DNA from: Brevundimonas sp.
GTDB lineage: Bacteria > Pseudomonadota > Alphaproteobacteria > Caulobacterales > Caulobacteraceae
Assembly: GCA_020253595.1 (NCBI GenBank)
Contig: JADCBH010000347.1
Location: 1-17,189 of the forward strand
Length of the DNA stretch: 17,189 nt
Reading direction: 5' to 3'
Below the pieces are notes generated by a model. That model was not told the DNA's origin, did not search any database, and worked only from the letters and a program-made list of their open reading frames with translations. Within the stretch, counting starts at the first letter, position 1; each line of letters opens with the position of its first letter. The position numbers were made by a program, and so were the translations under genes. Shown piece by piece: positions 8,823-16,588 of the stretch.

Positions 8823-9989
8823 GTGACCCACAAACCTCTCTTCTCCCGCGCGCTCGCGCTCGATCCCGAGCGGCTGCATTTCGCGGCGCACAGCCATCAC
8901 CTGTGGCCGGACGCCTCATTCGACGGGCAGGTCAGGGCCTGGGTGGAGGCGAACCATTTCGCGGATCGCAAGTGGGACCTCGTGTTCGGCGAGGTGGTGC
9001 CGGAGGCGCAGCGGCATGTGGCCGAAGAGCTGGGCCTGCCCGATCCGGAGACGGTGGTCTTTGCGCCGAACACCCATGATTTCCTGATCCGGGTGTTCTC
9101 GGGCATCGAGACCAAACCCATCCGCATCCTGACCACGGACGGGGAGTTCCACGCCTTTCGCCGTCAGGCCGAGCGGTGGGAGGAGGCCGGCGAGGCGGTG
9201 GTCACGCGGGTGCCGCTGGAGCCGTTCGACACCTTCGATGACCGGTTCGTTGCGGCGGCCCGGGGCGGTGCCTTTGATGCGATCGTGGTCAGTCAGGTCT
9301 TCTTCAAGACGGGACAGGCGATTGACAGTGTGTCCGCGCTCGCCGACCTCGCGCGCCCGGAGGGACCGTGGGTGATCGTCGACGGTTATCACGGCTTCAT
9401 GGCCACGCCGACGGACCTTTCGGCGGTGGCTGACCGCATCTTCTACGTCTCGGGCGGGTACAAGTACGCGATGACCGGCGAAGGGGCGGGGTTCCTGCAT
9501 GCGCCCGCCGGCATCTGCGAGCGGCCGGTGATCACGGGCTGGTTCGCCGAGTTCGGCAATCTGATGGGGCCGCCCGAGGGGGTGCAGTACCGGGGTGACG
9601 CGGGCCGGTTCTGGGGCGCGACGTTCGATTCCACGCCGCTGTATCGCTTCAACGGCGTGCGGCGGATGCTGGACGAGAATGGCCTGACCACCGCCGATGT
9701 CTCGGCCCATGCGGACCGGCTTTCGTCGCGCTTTTTCGAGGCCCTGAAGGCGGGCGAGTGCGGCAGGTTGGGCGAGGCTGAGGTGTTGAACCCTCCGCCC
9801 GGCGACAACCGGCCCCGCGCGCGGTTCCTGGCGCTGAAGCACAAGGACGCCCAGCGTTGGCGGGCAGACCTGCTGGCCGCCAATGTGGTCACCGATGTGC
9901 GCGACGAGGTGATCCGCTTCGGCTTTGGCCTATATCAGGACGAGGATGACGTCGAGCGACTGATCGCGACCTGCCGTCGGCTTTTCTGA
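8823..9989 (+). CDS. Kynureninase-like class V PLP-dependent enzyme
   Basis: A fold-type I PLP enzyme of 388 residues in the aminotransferase class V / kynureninase-like group. The Schiff-base lysine is expected in VSGGYKYAMTGEG (Lys214). The Asp that holds the pyridine nitrogen is in VIVDGYHGF (Asp187), with His190 beside it as in related enzymes. The N-terminal LHFAAHSHHLWPD corresponds to the substrate-side loop. No other tryptophan-catabolism gene is nearby, so true kynureninase activity is uncertain; a desulfurase or aminotransferase role is possible. The start is taken as GTG 8823. A TTG at 8814 overlapping the previous stop codon is the alternative, and neither has a strong ribosome binding site. 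An in-frame ATG at 8736 would lie inside the upstream gene. GC-rich codon use contrasts with the gene before it. Confidence 0.85.
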   Translation: MTHKPLFSRALALDPERLHFAAHSHHLWPDASFDGQVRAWVEANHFADRKWDLVFGEVVPEAQRHVAEELGLPDPETVVFAPNTHDFLIRVFSGIETKPIRILTTDGEFHAFRRQAERWEEAGEAVVTRVPLEPFDTFDDRFVAAARGGAFDAIVVSQVFFKTGQAIDSVSALADLARPEGPWVIVDGYHGFMATPTDLSAVADRIFYVSGGYKYAMTGEGAGFLHAPAGICERPVITGWFAEFGNLMGPPEGVQYRGDAGRFWGATFDSTPLYRFNGVRRMLDENGLTTADVSAHADRLSSRFFEALKAGECGRLGEAEVLNPPPGDNRPRARFLALKHKDAQRWRADLLAANVVTDVRDEVIRFGFGLYQDEDDVERLIATCRRLF

Positions 9990-10003
9990 CCGTCATCGGT
10001 CGT

Positions 10004-10094
10004 GACAAGCGAGACAATCAGGCGAGACAATTCGGGCAAGACAAGCGCGACATCGTCAATGACGACATCGTCGACATTCGCGACAAGCGAGACC
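10004..10094. repeat. GACA direct-repeat tract, mainly 9-base period
   Basis: GACA starts at 10004, 10013, 10026, 10040, 10049, 10064, 10073 and 10082, with a variant GACC at 10091. The steps are 9, 13, 14, 9, 15, 9, 9 and 9 bases. Within it, GACAAGCGAGAC occurs exactly twice (10004-10015, 10082-10093), CGAGACAAT twice (10010, 10023) and GACATCGTC twice (10049, 10064). The tract fills most of the 153-bp gap between the convergent PLP-enzyme gene and the membrane-anchored protein gene. A 45-codon Ser/Thr-rich frame (GTG 10002 to TGA 10139) runs through it but has no convincing ribosome binding site, so I do not call a gene. It may be a slippage-derived repeat or a multi-copy protein or RNA site; the function is unknown. 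Confidence 0.6.
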
Positions 10095-10142
10095 GGCGAC
10101 GGCCTTGATCCGGCCTGCGCCGGTTCGTCCAGACCCTGAACG

Positions 10143-11042
10143 TCAGAAGAAGGTCGTGTCTTCCTGCTGGCTCGGCTGAGGCGGGGCCTGGGGCGTGGTC
10201 GGCCTTGCGGGTTCGGTGCGCGGCGCGCCGGGGCGCTCGGGCGAGGGCGTCGCGGTCGGGTCGGTCGGCACCGCCCCGCCGTCCAGCGGTGGGATGGGGC
10301 CGAGGTTCGGATAGGGCAGGGCACCCTCTGTCGCGACGGGGGGCGGCGCGCCGGGAGCGAGGTCGACCGGGTCCGGCGGTGTCGGCGTGGACAGATCGTC
10401 CGGCGCGCCCACGTCATCGCGAACGAAAACCCAGGAGCGTCTGTCAGCGCAGGCGCAGGCCTTCAGGAAGCCCTCGCGGTCACGCCAGATCACCAGGGGA
10501 TAGCCGGTCGGAACGCCGGCATCGCGCAGCAAATCGTTCAGCCGGATCGTGAACTGGTGGCTGGCCTCGACCACAGCCGTGCGGGCCAGATTGCCGTCCG
10601 CGTCGGGGATCCCGGCGGCCGTCCAGCTGCGGGCGGGTGTGGCCATCCAGCGTTCATAGAGGCTCCAGTCCCGGCTGAGCCAAAGCTCGGCGATGGTGGA
10701 GCGTTCGCTGGGTGTCGACTGGGGCGCGCCCTCGCGGTCGGGACGGGCGAAGGCGATGACGCGCATCTCGACCCCGCCGGCGCGCAGCCGGTCGGCTTCC
10801 TCGCGCTGGTAGCGCTGGAACGAGGCCGAGTCGCGATAGCCGATGACATAGAGCGGTTCGCCGCCGCCGCCGCCGGACAGCCAGGACGCCTCGTCCAGCA
10901 GGCGCTGGATGTCGGCCTGGTTGCGGGTGACCGTCACCGGCTGGAAGCGGGCGTAGAAGTTCCAGTAGGCCCAGTAGCCGGTCCCGGCGATGGCCAGTCC
11001 GATGACGACGGCAAGCGCGGACCAGATCAGAAAGCGACGCAT
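10143..11042 (-). CDS. Membrane-anchored protein with thioredoxin-like fold signs and Pro-rich tail, unknown function
   Basis: A 299-residue protein I do not recognise as a named family. Residues 5-27 form an N-terminal membrane anchor without a lipobox, so the rest is probably periplasmic. Residues about 62-210 alternate predicted strands and helices (EPLYVIGYRDSASFQRY, VEMRVIAFARPD, YPLVIWRDREGF, SWVFVRDDVG), reminiscent of a DsbC/DsbG-like thioredoxin fold. The only cysteines are Cys196 and Cys198 (ACACA), not a CxxC active site, so disulfide chemistry is doubtful. Residues from about 215 to the end are rich in Pro, Ala and Thr and likely disordered. GGAG is present 11 bases before the ATG. 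The gene lies 95 bp downstream of the kinase gene on the same strand and may share its transcript. Confidence 0.75.
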   Translation of the reverse strand: MRRFLIWSALAVVIGLAIAGTGYWAYWNFYARFQPVTVTRNQADIQRLLDEASWLSGGGGGEPLYVIGYRDSASFQRYQREEADRLRAGGVEMRVIAFARPDREGAPQSTPSERSTIAELWLSRDWSLYERWMATPARSWTAAGIPDADGNLARTAVVEASHQFTIRLNDLLRDAGVPTGYPLVIWRDREGFLKACACADRRSWVFVRDDVGAPDDLSTPTPPDPVDLAPGAPPPVATEGALPYPNLGPIPPLDGGAVPTDPTATPSPERPGAPRTEPARPTTPQAPPQPSQQEDTTFF

Positions 11043-11137
11043 GTGGGGAGGCGCTCCAGCTTCGGCCTGTTCACTGGGTCCCTGTCTAACATCGAATTGG
11101 GTCGTCGGGTGAGGCAGAACCGGGGCAATTCGGTCGT

Positions 11138-12862
11138 TCAGCCTGCGTTGAGCGGCACGATCTCTGCGCCACCTTCTGGCGGAGCGGGGCGCTCGGCGCG
11201 CGCGACCGGCATGCGCACGGTGACGGCCGTGCCTTCACCCAGGGTGGAGTCCAGGCTCATGCGTCCGCCGTGCAGTTCGGACAGGGCGCGCACCAGCGAC
11301 AGGCCCAGCCCGGTGCCCTGCGCCTTCTGATCCGAGGCGCCCGCCTGTTCGAACGGCCGGCCCAGACGTTTCAGGTCCTTTTTGGCGATGCCGACGCCGG
11401 TGTCGGCGACGACCAGCTCCAGATAGGGACCGATGGTTTCCAGCGTCAGGGTCACCGAGCCGCCCGACGGCGTGAACTTGATGGCATTGGACAGCAGGTT
11501 CAGCGTGATCTGCTTCAGCGCCCGACGGTCGGCATCGACCATCAAGGCATCGTCGGGCAGCAGGCTGTTCAGGATCACGCCCTTGTCGGACGCGGTAACG
11601 CGCACCAGGGCCACGGCGGCGGAGACGGCATCGCGCGCGTCGAAGACCTCGCGCGACAGCTCGTAGCGTTCGGCCTCGATCTTGGCCACGTCGAGGACAT
11701 CGCCGATCAGTTCCAGCAGATGGCCGCCCGCCTGATGGATGCTGTCGGCATAGTCGGCGTAACGGACGGGCAGGGGGCCGAACAGGCGCTGGCGCATGGC
11801 GTCGGAGAAGCCGATCACGGCGTTCAGTGGCGTCCTCAGCTCATGGGACATGTTGGCGAGGAAGCGGGTCTTGCCGGTATCGCGGGCCTCGGCCTCGGCG
11901 CGGGCGGCCTCCAGCCCGACCTCGACCGCGAACTCTCGCGTGGCGTCAAGCGCCTGGGCGACCACGAGCGGCGCGGCATGCGCGTCGCCGATGCGGCGGA
12001 TCGCCAGACTGACGCGCCGGTCCAGCGCCTGACGCGGAGCGAAGCGGACCCGGCCCTCCTGTCCGGCCAGGGCGGCGTCGATCGCCGACAGGACGGCGGG
12101 CCGATCCGGGGCGTGGATCGCCGCGATCAAGCCTTGGGCCCTGAGCGCCGCGAGGTCGAGCGCGGGCGGCGGAGTGCCATAGTCAGCCACGATCCGGCCG
12201 GTCGGCTCCATCACGAGAGTCAGGCCGGGCAGGGCGTCGAGGAAGGCGCGGACGCGCCGGGCCTCGCGCTCGGCCTGGACGAGGACCTGCTCGCGCACCC
12301 GCCACGACAGACGGACGGCCAGGACTGCCGCCCCGGCGGCGAGGAGGGCGAACAGGGCGGCGGTGATGTCGCGGGGTTCCGGCGGACCGATCCACCAGGC
12401 CGACAACTGACCGGCGGCCACGGCGACCGCAGAGCCGCCGGCGCCGGCCTGGGCCAGCCGCACGCCGTGTCGCGGCCCGCCGACGGCCAGGCCCGCCACG
12501 AAGGGCATGATGGCGAAACCGACCAGGGCACCGGACAGGCCGCCCGACAGCACCTGGGACGCCAGGGTCGCCAGTGTCCATCCCATCAGAACGAGCGAGC
12601 GTTCGCCCGGTCCGTCGCGGTTCAGCAGAGCCAGTCCGCCCAGCCCCGGCGCGATCATGGCCAGGGCCCCGAAGGCAGCCGGACCCGATAGCCGGTCCAG
12701 CCACAGGGCGGCGATGGTCGCGACCACGACGGCGGCCGCCCAGCATCCGTGCCAGGCGACGACGGCGCTTTGGCCTTCGAACAGCCGCTGGCCCGGGCGG
12801 GCGACGTCCCCTGGCGTATGGTCGGGAGCTGGCGTCACGCGAGTTCCGGAGGGCCGGGGCAA
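11138..12862 (-). CDS. Membrane sensor histidine kinase, PleC/DivJ-like
   Basis: A sensor kinase of up to 574 residues; numbers use the longest frame. About six hydrophobic helices lie between residues 34 and 185, with little periplasmic sequence. They are followed by a short coiled coil and a PAS-like region (about 203-310). The HisKA box is FLANMSHELRTPLNAVIGF with phospho-accepting His340. The ATPase domain has an N box (NLLSNAIKF, Asn455 and Asn459), G1 DTGVGI (Asp487), F box RPFEQ and G2 GTGLGLSL. The kinase core resembles alphaproteobacterial PleC/DivJ/PdhS cell-cycle kinases, but I cannot assign an orthologue. No response regulator or receiver domain is adjacent, so it is an orphan kinase. 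The TTG at 12862 has no ribosome binding site; the GTG at 12836-12838, with CCGGA upstream, may be the true start. Confidence 0.93.
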   Translation of the reverse strand: MPRPSGTRVTPAPDHTPGDVARPGQRLFEGQSAVVAWHGCWAAAVVVATIAALWLDRLSGPAAFGALAMIAPGLGGLALLNRDGPGERSLVLMGWTLATLASQVLSGGLSGALVGFAIMPFVAGLAVGGPRHGVRLAQAGAGGSAVAVAAGQLSAWWIGPPEPRDITAALFALLAAGAAVLAVRLSWRVREQVLVQAEREARRVRAFLDALPGLTLVMEPTGRIVADYGTPPPALDLAALRAQGLIAAIHAPDRPAVLSAIDAALAGQEGRVRFAPRQALDRRVSLAIRRIGDAHAAPLVVAQALDATREFAVEVGLEAARAEAEARDTGKTRFLANMSHELRTPLNAVIGFSDAMRQRLFGPLPVRYADYADSIHQAGGHLLELIGDVLDVAKIEAERYELSREVFDARDAVSAAVALVRVTASDKGVILNSLLPDDALMVDADRRALKQITLNLLSNAIKFTPSGGSVTLTLETIGPYLELVVADTGVGIAKKDLKRLGRPFEQAGASDQKAQGTGLGLSLVRALSELHGGRMSLDSTLGEGTAVTVRMPVARAERPAPPEGGAEIVPLNAG

Positions 12863-13029
12863 GGGCCGGGACTGAGGAGGTTGCGCCCAACGGACAAGGC
12901 TAGCCGTCCAGACGAGTCGCCTAAAGCCCGCTCCCGCATAAGGCGATTCCGATCCAGCGGGGTCAGCGACGTCCCTGGGGAACGATGTCGCGGTTGTCCC
13001 TGATCGGCACGGCGCGTATCTCCGCCGTC

Positions 13030-13458
13030 ATGACCGACGCCGCCAATCCGATCGAGGAGACCCTCGCAGACCTGATCGAGGACTTCGAGGTGCTGGAGGA
13101 CTGGGAACAGCGCATCGCCTACGTCATCGACCTGGGCAAGGGCCTGTCACCCCTGCCCGACGCGGACCGGATCGAGGCCAACAAGGTGCCGGGTTGCGCC
13201 GCCCAGGTCTGGCTGGCCACCGGGCGGGACGGCGACCTGCTGACGTTCCGGGCGGATTCGGACAGCGCCATCTCCAAGGGCAATGTGGCACTGCTGCTGA
13301 GGCTCTACTCGGGCCGTGCCCCTAACGACATCCTGGCGTTTGACGCCAAGGGCGCGCTGGACCGGCTGGGCCTGCCGCAGGCCCTGACCCGCCAGAGGGC
13401 GAACGGTCTCAACGCCATGGTCGGCCGCATCCGGGCCCAGGCGATGGCGGCGGGGTAG
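13030..13458 (+). CDS. sufE: SufE family sulfur acceptor for Fe-S cluster assembly
   Basis: A 142-residue SufE protein. SufE takes persulfide sulfur from the cysteine desulfurase SufS and hands it to the SufBCD scaffold in the cytoplasm. The signature NKVPGCAAQVWLAT holds the sulfur-accepting Cys56. The N-terminal IEETLADLIEDFEVLEDWEQR and the C-terminal helix pattern (LDRLGLPQALTRQRANGLNAM) are typical of the family. An upstream in-frame ATG at 12985 with GGGGA close by would add 15 residues with no family counterpart. The Met at 13030 matches the usual length and N-terminus, although its ribosome binding site is poor. The gene stands alone, divergent from the kinase gene and convergent with ktrA, and no suf operon genes are in the window. 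Confidence 0.93.
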   Translation: MTDAANPIEETLADLIEDFEVLEDWEQRIAYVIDLGKGLSPLPDADRIEANKVPGCAAQVWLATGRDGDLLTFRADSDSAISKGNVALLLRLYSGRAPNDILAFDAKGALDRLGLPQALTRQRANGLNAMVGRIRAQAMAAG

Positions 13459-13482
13459 TCGCGTGGGCCAGTTCTTCCGTCC

Positions 13483-14154
13483 CTAGGGAAGGGCGGCGAA
13501 CCGCTCGACCCTGGCTGTCGGACCCGCGATGATCAGCAGGTCTCCATCGACGACCAGGGTGTCTGGCTTGGCATAGATGAAGTCCTCGCGGGCGCGCTTG
13601 AGCCCGACCACGGTGATGCCGTACCGGCTCCGCAAGGCCGATTGCGCGAGGGTCTTGCCGAGCGCATCGCGCGGAGGGCGCGTCTTGACGATGGCAAAGT
13701 CGTCGTCGAACTGAATGAAGTCGATCATCTGGCCGGTGACCAGATGGGCGACCCGCTCTCCCATTGCGGCTTCGGGATAGATCACATGGTGGGCCCCGGT
13801 CTTTTCCAGGATCTTGCCGTGGTTTGCGGTCACGGCCTTGGCCCAGATGTCCGGCACGCCCAGTTCGCTCAGGGCAAGGACGGTCAGGACGCTGGCTTCG
13901 ATGTCGGAGCCGATCCCCACGACGGCGTGAGGAAAGTCGGGCACCCCGAGCTTGCGCAGGGCCTCGATGTTGCGGCTGTCGGCCTGGACGACGTGGGTCA
14001 GTTCGTCAGACCAGTCCTGGACCAATGTCAGATCTTCATCGATGGCGAGGATGTCGTGCCCCAGGTGCCTCAGGCTTCTCGCAACGGCCCCGCCGAACCG
14101 GCCGAGGCCGATGACGACGACGCTGTTTGCCTCGGATTTGGATGATCTAGCCAA
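13483..14154 (-). CDS. KtrA/TrkA-type RCK regulatory subunit of potassium uptake
   Basis: A 223-residue cytoplasmic nucleotide-binding subunit that gates a K+ channel-like transporter. The N-terminal RCK_N Rossmann domain starts VVVIGLGRFGGAVARSL, with the GxGxxG loop at 16-21. An acidic pair at residues 39-40 at the end of strand 2 is suited to holding the nucleotide ribose. The RCK_C (TrkA_C) domain follows from about residue 140 (KTRPPRDALGKTL, YGITVVGLKR, DLLIIAGP). The single-RCK length fits KtrA/KtrC rather than the duplicated E. coli TrkA. Its start overlaps the end of the membrane-subunit gene by 8 bp, which supports a stoichiometric complex. Confidence 0.94.
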   Translation of the reverse strand: MARSSKSEANSVVVIGLGRFGGAVARSLRHLGHDILAIDEDLTLVQDWSDELTHVVQADSRNIEALRKLGVPDFPHAVVGIGSDIEASVLTVLALSELGVPDIWAKAVTANHGKILEKTGAHHVIYPEAAMGERVAHLVTGQMIDFIQFDDDFAIVKTRPPRDALGKTLAQSALRSRYGITVVGLKRAREDFIYAKPDTLVVDGDLLIIAGPTARVERFAALP

Positions 14155-15583
14155 CGATGGGGCGCTCCAGTGGGTGTCGGTAAGGGACGTGGCGGGTTCT
14201 GAGCGCCAGCGATGCGGCCACGGTGATCGTGCCGACGCGACCGACGAACATCAGGACGGCGAGGATGATCTGTGCTGCCGGCGGCAAGTCGGCCGTGATG
14301 CCTGTGCTGAGACCGACGGTCGCGAACGCCGAGACCACCTCGAACAGCACACGGTCGAGCGGGAAGGGGGTCATCGAGAGGATAGCCAGCGTCGCCACTC
14401 CGACCAGGCCCACCGCGAGAAGCACGACGGTCAGGGCCTGGCGCTGCGCATCCGGACAGATACGGCGGTTGAAGACCGTCACATCGGATCGTCCACGGAT
14501 CTCGGCCCAGACCACCACGCCTAGGATAAGGAAGGTGGTGATCTTGATCCCGCCTGCCGTTCCCGCGCTGCCCCCGCCGATCAACATGAGCCCGTCGGTC
14601 AGGAGCAGGGTCTCCGAGCGCATCTGGCCGACATCGACCGTGTTGAAGCCGGCCGTCCGGCTCATCACCGAGTGGGTGAAGGCGTTGAGAATCTTGCCGG
14701 CTGTCGGCATGTCGCCCACGGTCCCGGCGTTGTTCCACTCCGCGACAAGCACGGCGAGGAAGCCGATCAGCAGCAGCGCCACGGTGCCATAGACCGTCAA
14801 CTTGGCGTGGACGGACCAGCGATCGGGCTCCCGCCATCTCGCCTGCAGTTCGTTGATGACCGGAAATCCAAGGCCGCTGACAATGACGGCGGCGGCCAGC
14901 GGCAGCAGGATCAGCGGGTCCAGGGCGAACCGCACGAGATTGTCGGAGTAGGTCGAAAAGCCGGCGTTGTTGAAGGCGGAGACCGCGTGGAAAAGGCCGT
15001 TCCAGATGGCTGCGTCCCATGGCTCGCCGTAGGTGAAATGGAGCCGCAGGGTGATCACGAGGGCTGTGACCCCCTCAAACAGCAGCGTCACGACAAGAAC
15101 TGTACGGAGCACGTTTTTGACATCGGCCAGCGTCAGGCTCTTCGTTTCCGCCTGCACCACCAGTCGTCGCCCCAGCGGAATGCGCCGGGAGATCATGAGA
15201 CCCAGAAGGGTCGCTCCGGCCATGATGCCGAAGCCACCGATCTGGAACAGGGCCATGATCACGCCCTGTCCGAACGGCGACCAGTATGTGGCCGTATCGA
15301 CGACGATGAGCCCGGTGACGCAGACCGCCGATGTGGATGTGAACAGGGCGACCAGCACCGGCGCGACCTGTCCGTCTGCGGACGCCCAGGGGAGCATCAG
15401 CAGAAGGCTGCCGATCAGGATCGTTGTCAGGAAGGCGAGCGGGATGATCCTCTCGGGATGATCCAGAATGGGTCGTCGCAAGGTCGCCTCCGGCGCTTGG
15501 AGGCGCATTACACCATTTTCCGAGACGATAAAGCGCGACCGAGTGGTCGCGAGGAGGTTCGGTTCTCTGGTGCCTGAACTCAC
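14147..15583 (-). CDS. KtrB/TrkH-type potassium transporter membrane subunit
   Basis: The K+-translocating membrane subunit, up to 478 residues, of the TrkH/KtrB superfamily. Four M1-P-M2 repeats are visible through their selectivity-filter segments: SAVCVTG (85-91), SAFNNAG (202-208), SRTAGFN (308-314) and SAFATVG (418-424), each with the filter glycine. The gating-loop motif GGGSAGTAGGIKITT lies at 336-350. Length and the single-RCK partner favour a Ktr-type, usually Na+-dependent, system over Trk. The GTG start at 15583 has no good ribosome binding site. The Met at codon 26 (15506-15508) is an alternative that still precedes the first membrane helix. The gene is 65 bp downstream of the esterase gene and overlaps the RCK subunit gene. 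Confidence 0.94.
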   Translation of the reverse strand: MSSGTREPNLLATTRSRFIVSENGVMRLQAPEATLRRPILDHPERIIPLAFLTTILIGSLLLMLPWASADGQVAPVLVALFTSTSAVCVTGLIVVDTATYWSPFGQGVIMALFQIGGFGIMAGATLLGLMISRRIPLGRRLVVQAETKSLTLADVKNVLRTVLVVTLLFEGVTALVITLRLHFTYGEPWDAAIWNGLFHAVSAFNNAGFSTYSDNLVRFALDPLILLPLAAAVIVSGLGFPVINELQARWREPDRWSVHAKLTVYGTVALLLIGFLAVLVAEWNNAGTVGDMPTAGKILNAFTHSVMSRTAGFNTVDVGQMRSETLLLTDGLMLIGGGSAGTAGGIKITTFLILGVVVWAEIRGRSDVTVFNRRICPDAQRQALTVVLLAVGLVGVATLAILSMTPFPLDRVLFEVVSAFATVGLSTGITADLPPAAQIILAVLMFVGRVGTITVAASLALRTRHVPYRHPLERPIVG

Positions 15584-15648
15584 CCCTGGCGCCGCGCCAG
15601 CCTGCCTCCTGACGCCGGACCGTCTGCGGCGACCCGGAGCAGTGGCCC

Positions 15649-16482
15649 CTAGCGCCTGACGCTGTCGATGAAGGGGATCAGGCGGTCGCGCCAGGCGCGG
15701 TAGCCGGCTTCGTTGGGATGAACGCCGTCCATGAAGAAGGCCCGGTTCTGCAGACCGTCTGCGCCCAGAAACGCCGGATAGAGGTCGAGAGAACGGACGT
15801 AGGCGGCCTGCGGGCCGTCCGAGGTGAAGGCCGCCAGCGCCGCGTTCACGGGCCCCACGATCTCGGCGTTGCGCGCAGGCTCATTGGTCGGCAGCAGCGA
15901 GAGGAGCACGATCCGGGCGCGCGGCTTGCGGTCGTGAACCGCCGCGACGACGGCGCGGACCCCCTGGACGATGCTTTCCACGGCCGGTGTCTCGGCCGCC
16001 CAGCTGTTGTTGATGCCGATGAGCAGGACGATCACGTCGGGATCGAGGTCGGGCCGGTCGAGCTGGCCCAGGCCACCCTCGGCGGCGGGGCGAATGCGAT
16101 GAAGCACATGCTCGGTCCGATCGCCGGAGATGCCCAGGTTCAGACCTGAGTAGTCCGGGTTCGAGCCGCCGAAGGTCTCGTCCCAGACGACGCGCCCACC
16201 CTGGGTGCCCGGGAACCAGGGGTTCTCTCCCATGGTCCAGAAGTCGGTGATGGAGTCGCCAAGGAACAGAAGCCGGACCGGCGCGAGCGTTTGAGGGTCC
16301 GACAGGCGGCTGTCGATGTCGTTGAGCCGCTGCTGCCAGTACTCGATCCGCGCCGTCGGCTGGGTCGAGGCGAAGCCGCCCAGGGTCTGGGCATTCGCCG
16401 TCCCGGCGAGGCTTCCCAGTAGGAGCGCCAGAATGAGAGTTGCGAGCGGCGCACCGACGGTCTTGCGGTCGACATCGGTCAT
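15649..16482 (-). CDS. Secreted SGNH/GDSL-family esterase or acetylhydrolase
   Basis: A 277-residue hydrolase of the SGNH superfamily. The signal peptide runs to about residue 31 with a TANA-QT cleavage site, so the enzyme is exported. Catalytic blocks are all present: block I LFLGDSITDFW (Ser77), block II NLGISGD (Gly117), block III LLIGINNSW (Asn158) and block V DGVHPNEAGY (Asp252, His255). The pattern is close to platelet-activating-factor acetylhydrolase-like bacterial esterases that deacylate glycans or lipids; the substrate cannot be read from sequence. The ATG at 16480-16482 has AGGGG eight bases upstream and is chosen over a GTG three codons earlier, which has no room for a ribosome binding site. 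Confidence 0.94.
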   Translation of the reverse strand: MTDVDRKTVGAPLATLILALLLGSLAGTANAQTLGGFASTQPTARIEYWQQRLNDIDSRLSDPQTLAPVRLLFLGDSITDFWTMGENPWFPGTQGGRVVWDETFGGSNPDYSGLNLGISGDRTEHVLHRIRPAAEGGLGQLDRPDLDPDVIVLLIGINNSWAAETPAVESIVQGVRAVVAAVHDRKPRARIVLLSLLPTNEPARNAEIVGPVNAALAAFTSDGPQAAYVRSLDLYPAFLGADGLQNRAFFMDGVHPNEAGYRAWRDRLIPFIDSVRR

Positions 16483-16568
16483 CGGAAACACCCCTGCGAT
16501 CGGCGAGGGTAGTCCCGTTATCGGCCGGCGATCAATGCGGTCGGACCGTTCGGCATCGGCGTGGACTG

Positions 16569-16588
16569 GCCCGGGCTCGAAGCCGGGC
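16569..16588 (-). terminator. Hairpin directly after the DUF6456-type gene
   Basis: GCCCGGGCT (16569-16577) and AGCCGGGC (16581-16588) pair in an eight-base stem with one bulged G and a three-base loop. On the gene strand the loop side reads CTTCGAG, a stable hairpin cap. It begins immediately after the stop codon. No run of T follows, so it may be a weak or factor-assisted terminator or a message-stabilising hairpin. Confidence 0.45.

Noticed and set aside
10110..10125. CCGGC/GCCGG hairpin after the GACA tract
   Set aside because: A five-base GC stem without a T run is expected by chance in this composition.
10002..10139. A 45-codon Ser/Thr-rich frame through the GACA tract
   Set aside because: It has a GTG start without a ribosome binding site, and the TSET-like repeats follow from the DNA repeat. 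It was kept as a repeat feature instead.
11270..12691. A 473-codon frame antisense to the histidine kinase
   Set aside because: It is a shadow of a strongly supported kinase gene, with Gly/Gln/Asp-rich low-information sequence.
13459..13482. Palindrome TCCCTAGGGA between sufE and the RCK gene as a terminator
   Set aside because: It has no loop and no T run, and the alternative stem is only five bases with an eight-base loop, which is too weak to call.
14672..15577. A 301-codon frame antisense to the potassium transporter gene
   Set aside because: The opposite strand encodes all four KtrB filter segments; this frame has no recognisable domain and only composition-driven openness.
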